Notes under the pieces: generated by a model
Told to the model about the DNA's origin: nothing
Seen by the model: the letters and a program-made list of their open reading frames with translations, nothing else
The model's database searches: none
Translations under genes and position numbers: made by a program
Origin: an uncultured Oscillibacter sp.
Lineage (GTDB): Bacteria; Bacillota; Clostridia; Oscillospirales; Oscillospiraceae
Length of the DNA stretch: 6,875 bases
Reading direction: 5' to 3'
Assembly (NCBI GenBank): GCA_910588175.1
Contig: CAJUQQ010000088.1
Span: forward strand, 1 to 6,875
Shown here: piece by piece, positions 5,531-6,875 of the stretch
Layout: the number at the start of each line of letters is the position of its first letter
Numbering within the stretch: position 1 is the first letter of the stretch

Positions 5531-6645
5531 AAAACGAGCGCATGTATCAGGAGCTGTTGGAGTTGATCCGCACCGACTCGGTTTCCGGTCAGGAGAAAGC
5601 CATCGTCGGGAAGCTGGCGGCAAAGCTCCGGGACCTGGGCTTCACCGTGACCATGGACAATGCCGGGAAAGCCTTGGGAGGAGACTGCGGGAACATCTTC
5701 GCCTGGCGGGAGGGCGAGCGGGAGGGTTCCCTGCTCCTCTGCTCCCATATGGACCGGGTCGGGGAGGGCTTTGGCATCGTTCCCACGGAGCGGGACGGCG
5801 TGCTCCGTTCCAACGGCGCGACCATCCTGGCCGCCGACGATGTGTCCGGCCTGTGCGCCATCCTTGAGGGACTGCGCCAGTCCCTTTCCATCGGCCAGCC
5901 CCTGCCCCGACTGGAGGTGCTGTTCACCATCAGCGAGGAGGTGGGGCTCTTGGGGGCAAAACAAATGGATGCCTCCCAGATCCAATCGAAGATCGGCCTG
6001 TTTTTCGACTCGTCCGGCCCGACTGGGCGCATTATCAACGCCGCTCCTGGCATGTACTTCCTGGGGGCCGAGCTCATCGGCCTTTCCGCCCATGCGGGCA
6101 ACGAACCGGAAAAGGGTGTCGACGCCGCTAAGATCATGTGCGACATGCTGTCCACCCTCCGCCAAGGACGGCTGGACGAGCTGACCACCGCCAATTTCCC
6201 CATGCTTTCCACCGGGTCACACACCCGCAACGTGGTGTGTGACCCGGCTTCCTTCAAGGGCGAGGCCCGCAGCCAGGAGTTCCGGCGGCTGGAGGAGTAC
6301 GTGGCCTACTTTAAAGACCACTGCCTCCGGGTGGCGGCGGCGGAGGGTGCGAAGATCTGTTTGGAGATTGAGGAGCTTTTTCGGCCCTTCCACATCGGCG
6401 AGGAGCAGGAGGTCCTCCGCCTGGCCCGGCGGGCCTGCGGAGCCGTGGGGCTGGCGTGCCTGGTGGAATCGGGCGGCGGCGGCATGGACGCGAATATCTT
6501 CAATGCCCAGGGCATCTCCTCGGTGGGCATTGCCACCGGATATTATAAAAACCATACAAAAGAAGAATACCTGGTGCTGGAAGACTTTTACCGCGCCGGC
6601 GAGCTGGCTGCGGCAATGATTCAACTCTATGGGGAGGCGGACTGA
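5527..6645 (+). CDS. M20 family zinc peptidase, peptidase T-like (372 aa)
   Basis: A second dizinc M20 hydrolase, from a different branch than the one at 2943, and closest in pattern to PepT-like tripeptidases. Ligands: H74 and D76 in SHMD; the bridging aspartate in LAADD (D104 or D105); E137 as general base and E138 as ligand in SEEVGLLGAK; D161 in FFDSSG; and H343 in KNHTKEE. The lid domain (about 170-280) includes the conserved H189 in SAHAGNEPEKG. SGGGGMDANIFNAQGI (315-330) matches the SGGG-DAN-FNA-G signature of PepT-like enzymes. PepT releases the N-terminal residue of tripeptides, but PepT-like proteins of this length (about 360-370, shorter than PepT near 410) are largely uncharacterised. 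No signal peptide, so cytoplasmic. AAGGAGA (5514-5520) lies 6 bases upstream, inside the preceding gene, and the start overlaps that gene's stop, so translation is probably coupled. It is the last gene of the tightly packed operon. Confidence 0.9.
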   Translation: MKNERMYQELLELIRTDSVSGQEKAIVGKLAAKLRDLGFTVTMDNAGKALGGDCGNIFAWREGEREGSLLLCSHMDRVGEGFGIVPTERDGVLRSNGATILAADDVSGLCAILEGLRQSLSIGQPLPRLEVLFTISEEVGLLGAKQMDASQIQSKIGLFFDSSGPTGRIINAAPGMYFLGAELIGLSAHAGNEPEKGVDAAKIMCDMLSTLRQGRLDELTTANFPMLSTGSHTRNVVCDPASFKGEARSQEFRRLEEYVAYFKDHCLRVAAAEGAKICLEIEELFRPFHIGEEQEVLRLARRACGAVGLACLVESGGGGMDANIFNAQGISSVGIATGYYKNHTKEEYLVLEDFYRAGELAAAMIQLYGEAD

Positions 6646-6760
6646 GGTTCCTTCCCCGCAGTCAAAACTGGGAACGCCGTCCGCCAGCCGTGTACTCTCT
6701 CCACGGCGACCGGGGTTTCCAATATATACTGGCGAAAGCCAAACTTGGAGGTAACTCAAA
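6646..6760. other. 115-base spacer after the PepT-like gene; no clear terminator
   Basis: The spacer contains a 6-bp GC-rich hairpin (6687-6692 with 6702-6707, 9-base loop) but no following T-run, and a tiny TGGC-GAAA-GCCA hairpin (6729-6740 region) with a GNRA-type loop. TATACT (6725-6730) could be a -10 element, but nothing like a -35 lies 16-18 bases before it. Whether the next gene is co-transcribed or has its own promoter cannot be settled. Confidence 0.4.
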
Positions 6761-6875
6761 ATGGACAAGAACGCGAAGCACTATCCCCTGAATGTGACCA
6801 TGCCCCAGCACTACGCCTACGTTGTGCGTGACCTGCCCCAGGCCACGGTGGAGCAGCGTGAGCGCGCCCTGAACG
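6761..6875 (+). CDS. Start of an unrecognised protein (38 residues visible, runs off the right edge)
   Basis: An ATG at 6761 is preceded by GGAGG (6747-6751) at 9 bases, and the frame stays open to the end of the window. The visible part reads MDKNAKHYPLNVTMPQHYAY followed by a mixed charged/hydrophobic stretch including VVRDLPQATVEQRERAL. It shows no signal peptide or membrane helix and looks soluble. I do not recognise the family. Its strand and position make it a possible further member of the pathway, but the 115-base spacer is longer than any other gap after 1751. Confidence 0.7.
   Translation, partial: MDKNAKHYPLNVTMPQHYAYVVRDLPQATVEQRERALN

Noticed and set aside
6725..6730. A possible -10 element, TATACT, before the last gene
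   Set aside because: No -35-like hexamer lies at a suitable distance and there is no extended -10 TG, so it is mentioned only within the spacer entry.
1..6875. CRISPR arrays, tRNA or rRNA genes, insertion-sequence ends, riboswitch-like leaders
   Set aside because: No regularly spaced direct repeats, cloverleaf-like sequences, transposase fragments or long structured leaders were found on either strand. The operon leader is only about 25 bases.

Overview
This window looks like chromosomal DNA from a GC-rich Firmicute, most likely a gut clostridium of the Oscillospiraceae/Ruminococcaceae type. The case rests on near-consensus AGGAGG ribosome binding sites at short spacing before almost every gene, tight same-strand operon packing, and protein families typical of amino-acid and peptide fermenters. 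The genus assignment is inference; no taxonomic marker is present.

Layout, all on the + strand. Positions 1-285 hold the C-terminal end of a type I restriction-modification methyltransferase subunit (HsdM) that enters from the left. A 338-base gap follows with no convincing gene and no hsdS. A LysR-type regulator lies at 624-1541 and is closed by a strong intrinsic terminator (1567-1604). An AT-rich control region (about 1605-1750) carries a 17-bp palindrome and a sigma-70-like promoter. A six-gene operon then runs from 1751 to 6645: a polytopic permease with a GltS-like organisation, an M20 peptidase resembling carboxypeptidase G2, two small gate-domain membrane proteins of the YjiH and YjiG type, a 72-residue two-helix membrane protein, and a second M20 peptidase of the PepT-like group. 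After a 115-base gap a further gene begins at 6761 and leaves the window; its product is not recognised.

How the genes may work together (inference): two membrane systems (the permease and the YjiH/YjiG pair) sit with two different cytoplasmic zinc exopeptidases or amidohydrolases under one promoter, next to a LysR-type regulator. This suggests a module that imports a dipeptide, N-acylated amino acid or similar conjugate and hydrolyses it in the cytoplasm. The E. coli pair yjiH-yjiG lies next to iadA, an isoaspartyl dipeptidase, which gives an independent link between this pair and unusual-dipeptide hydrolysis. The substrate cannot be read from the sequence.
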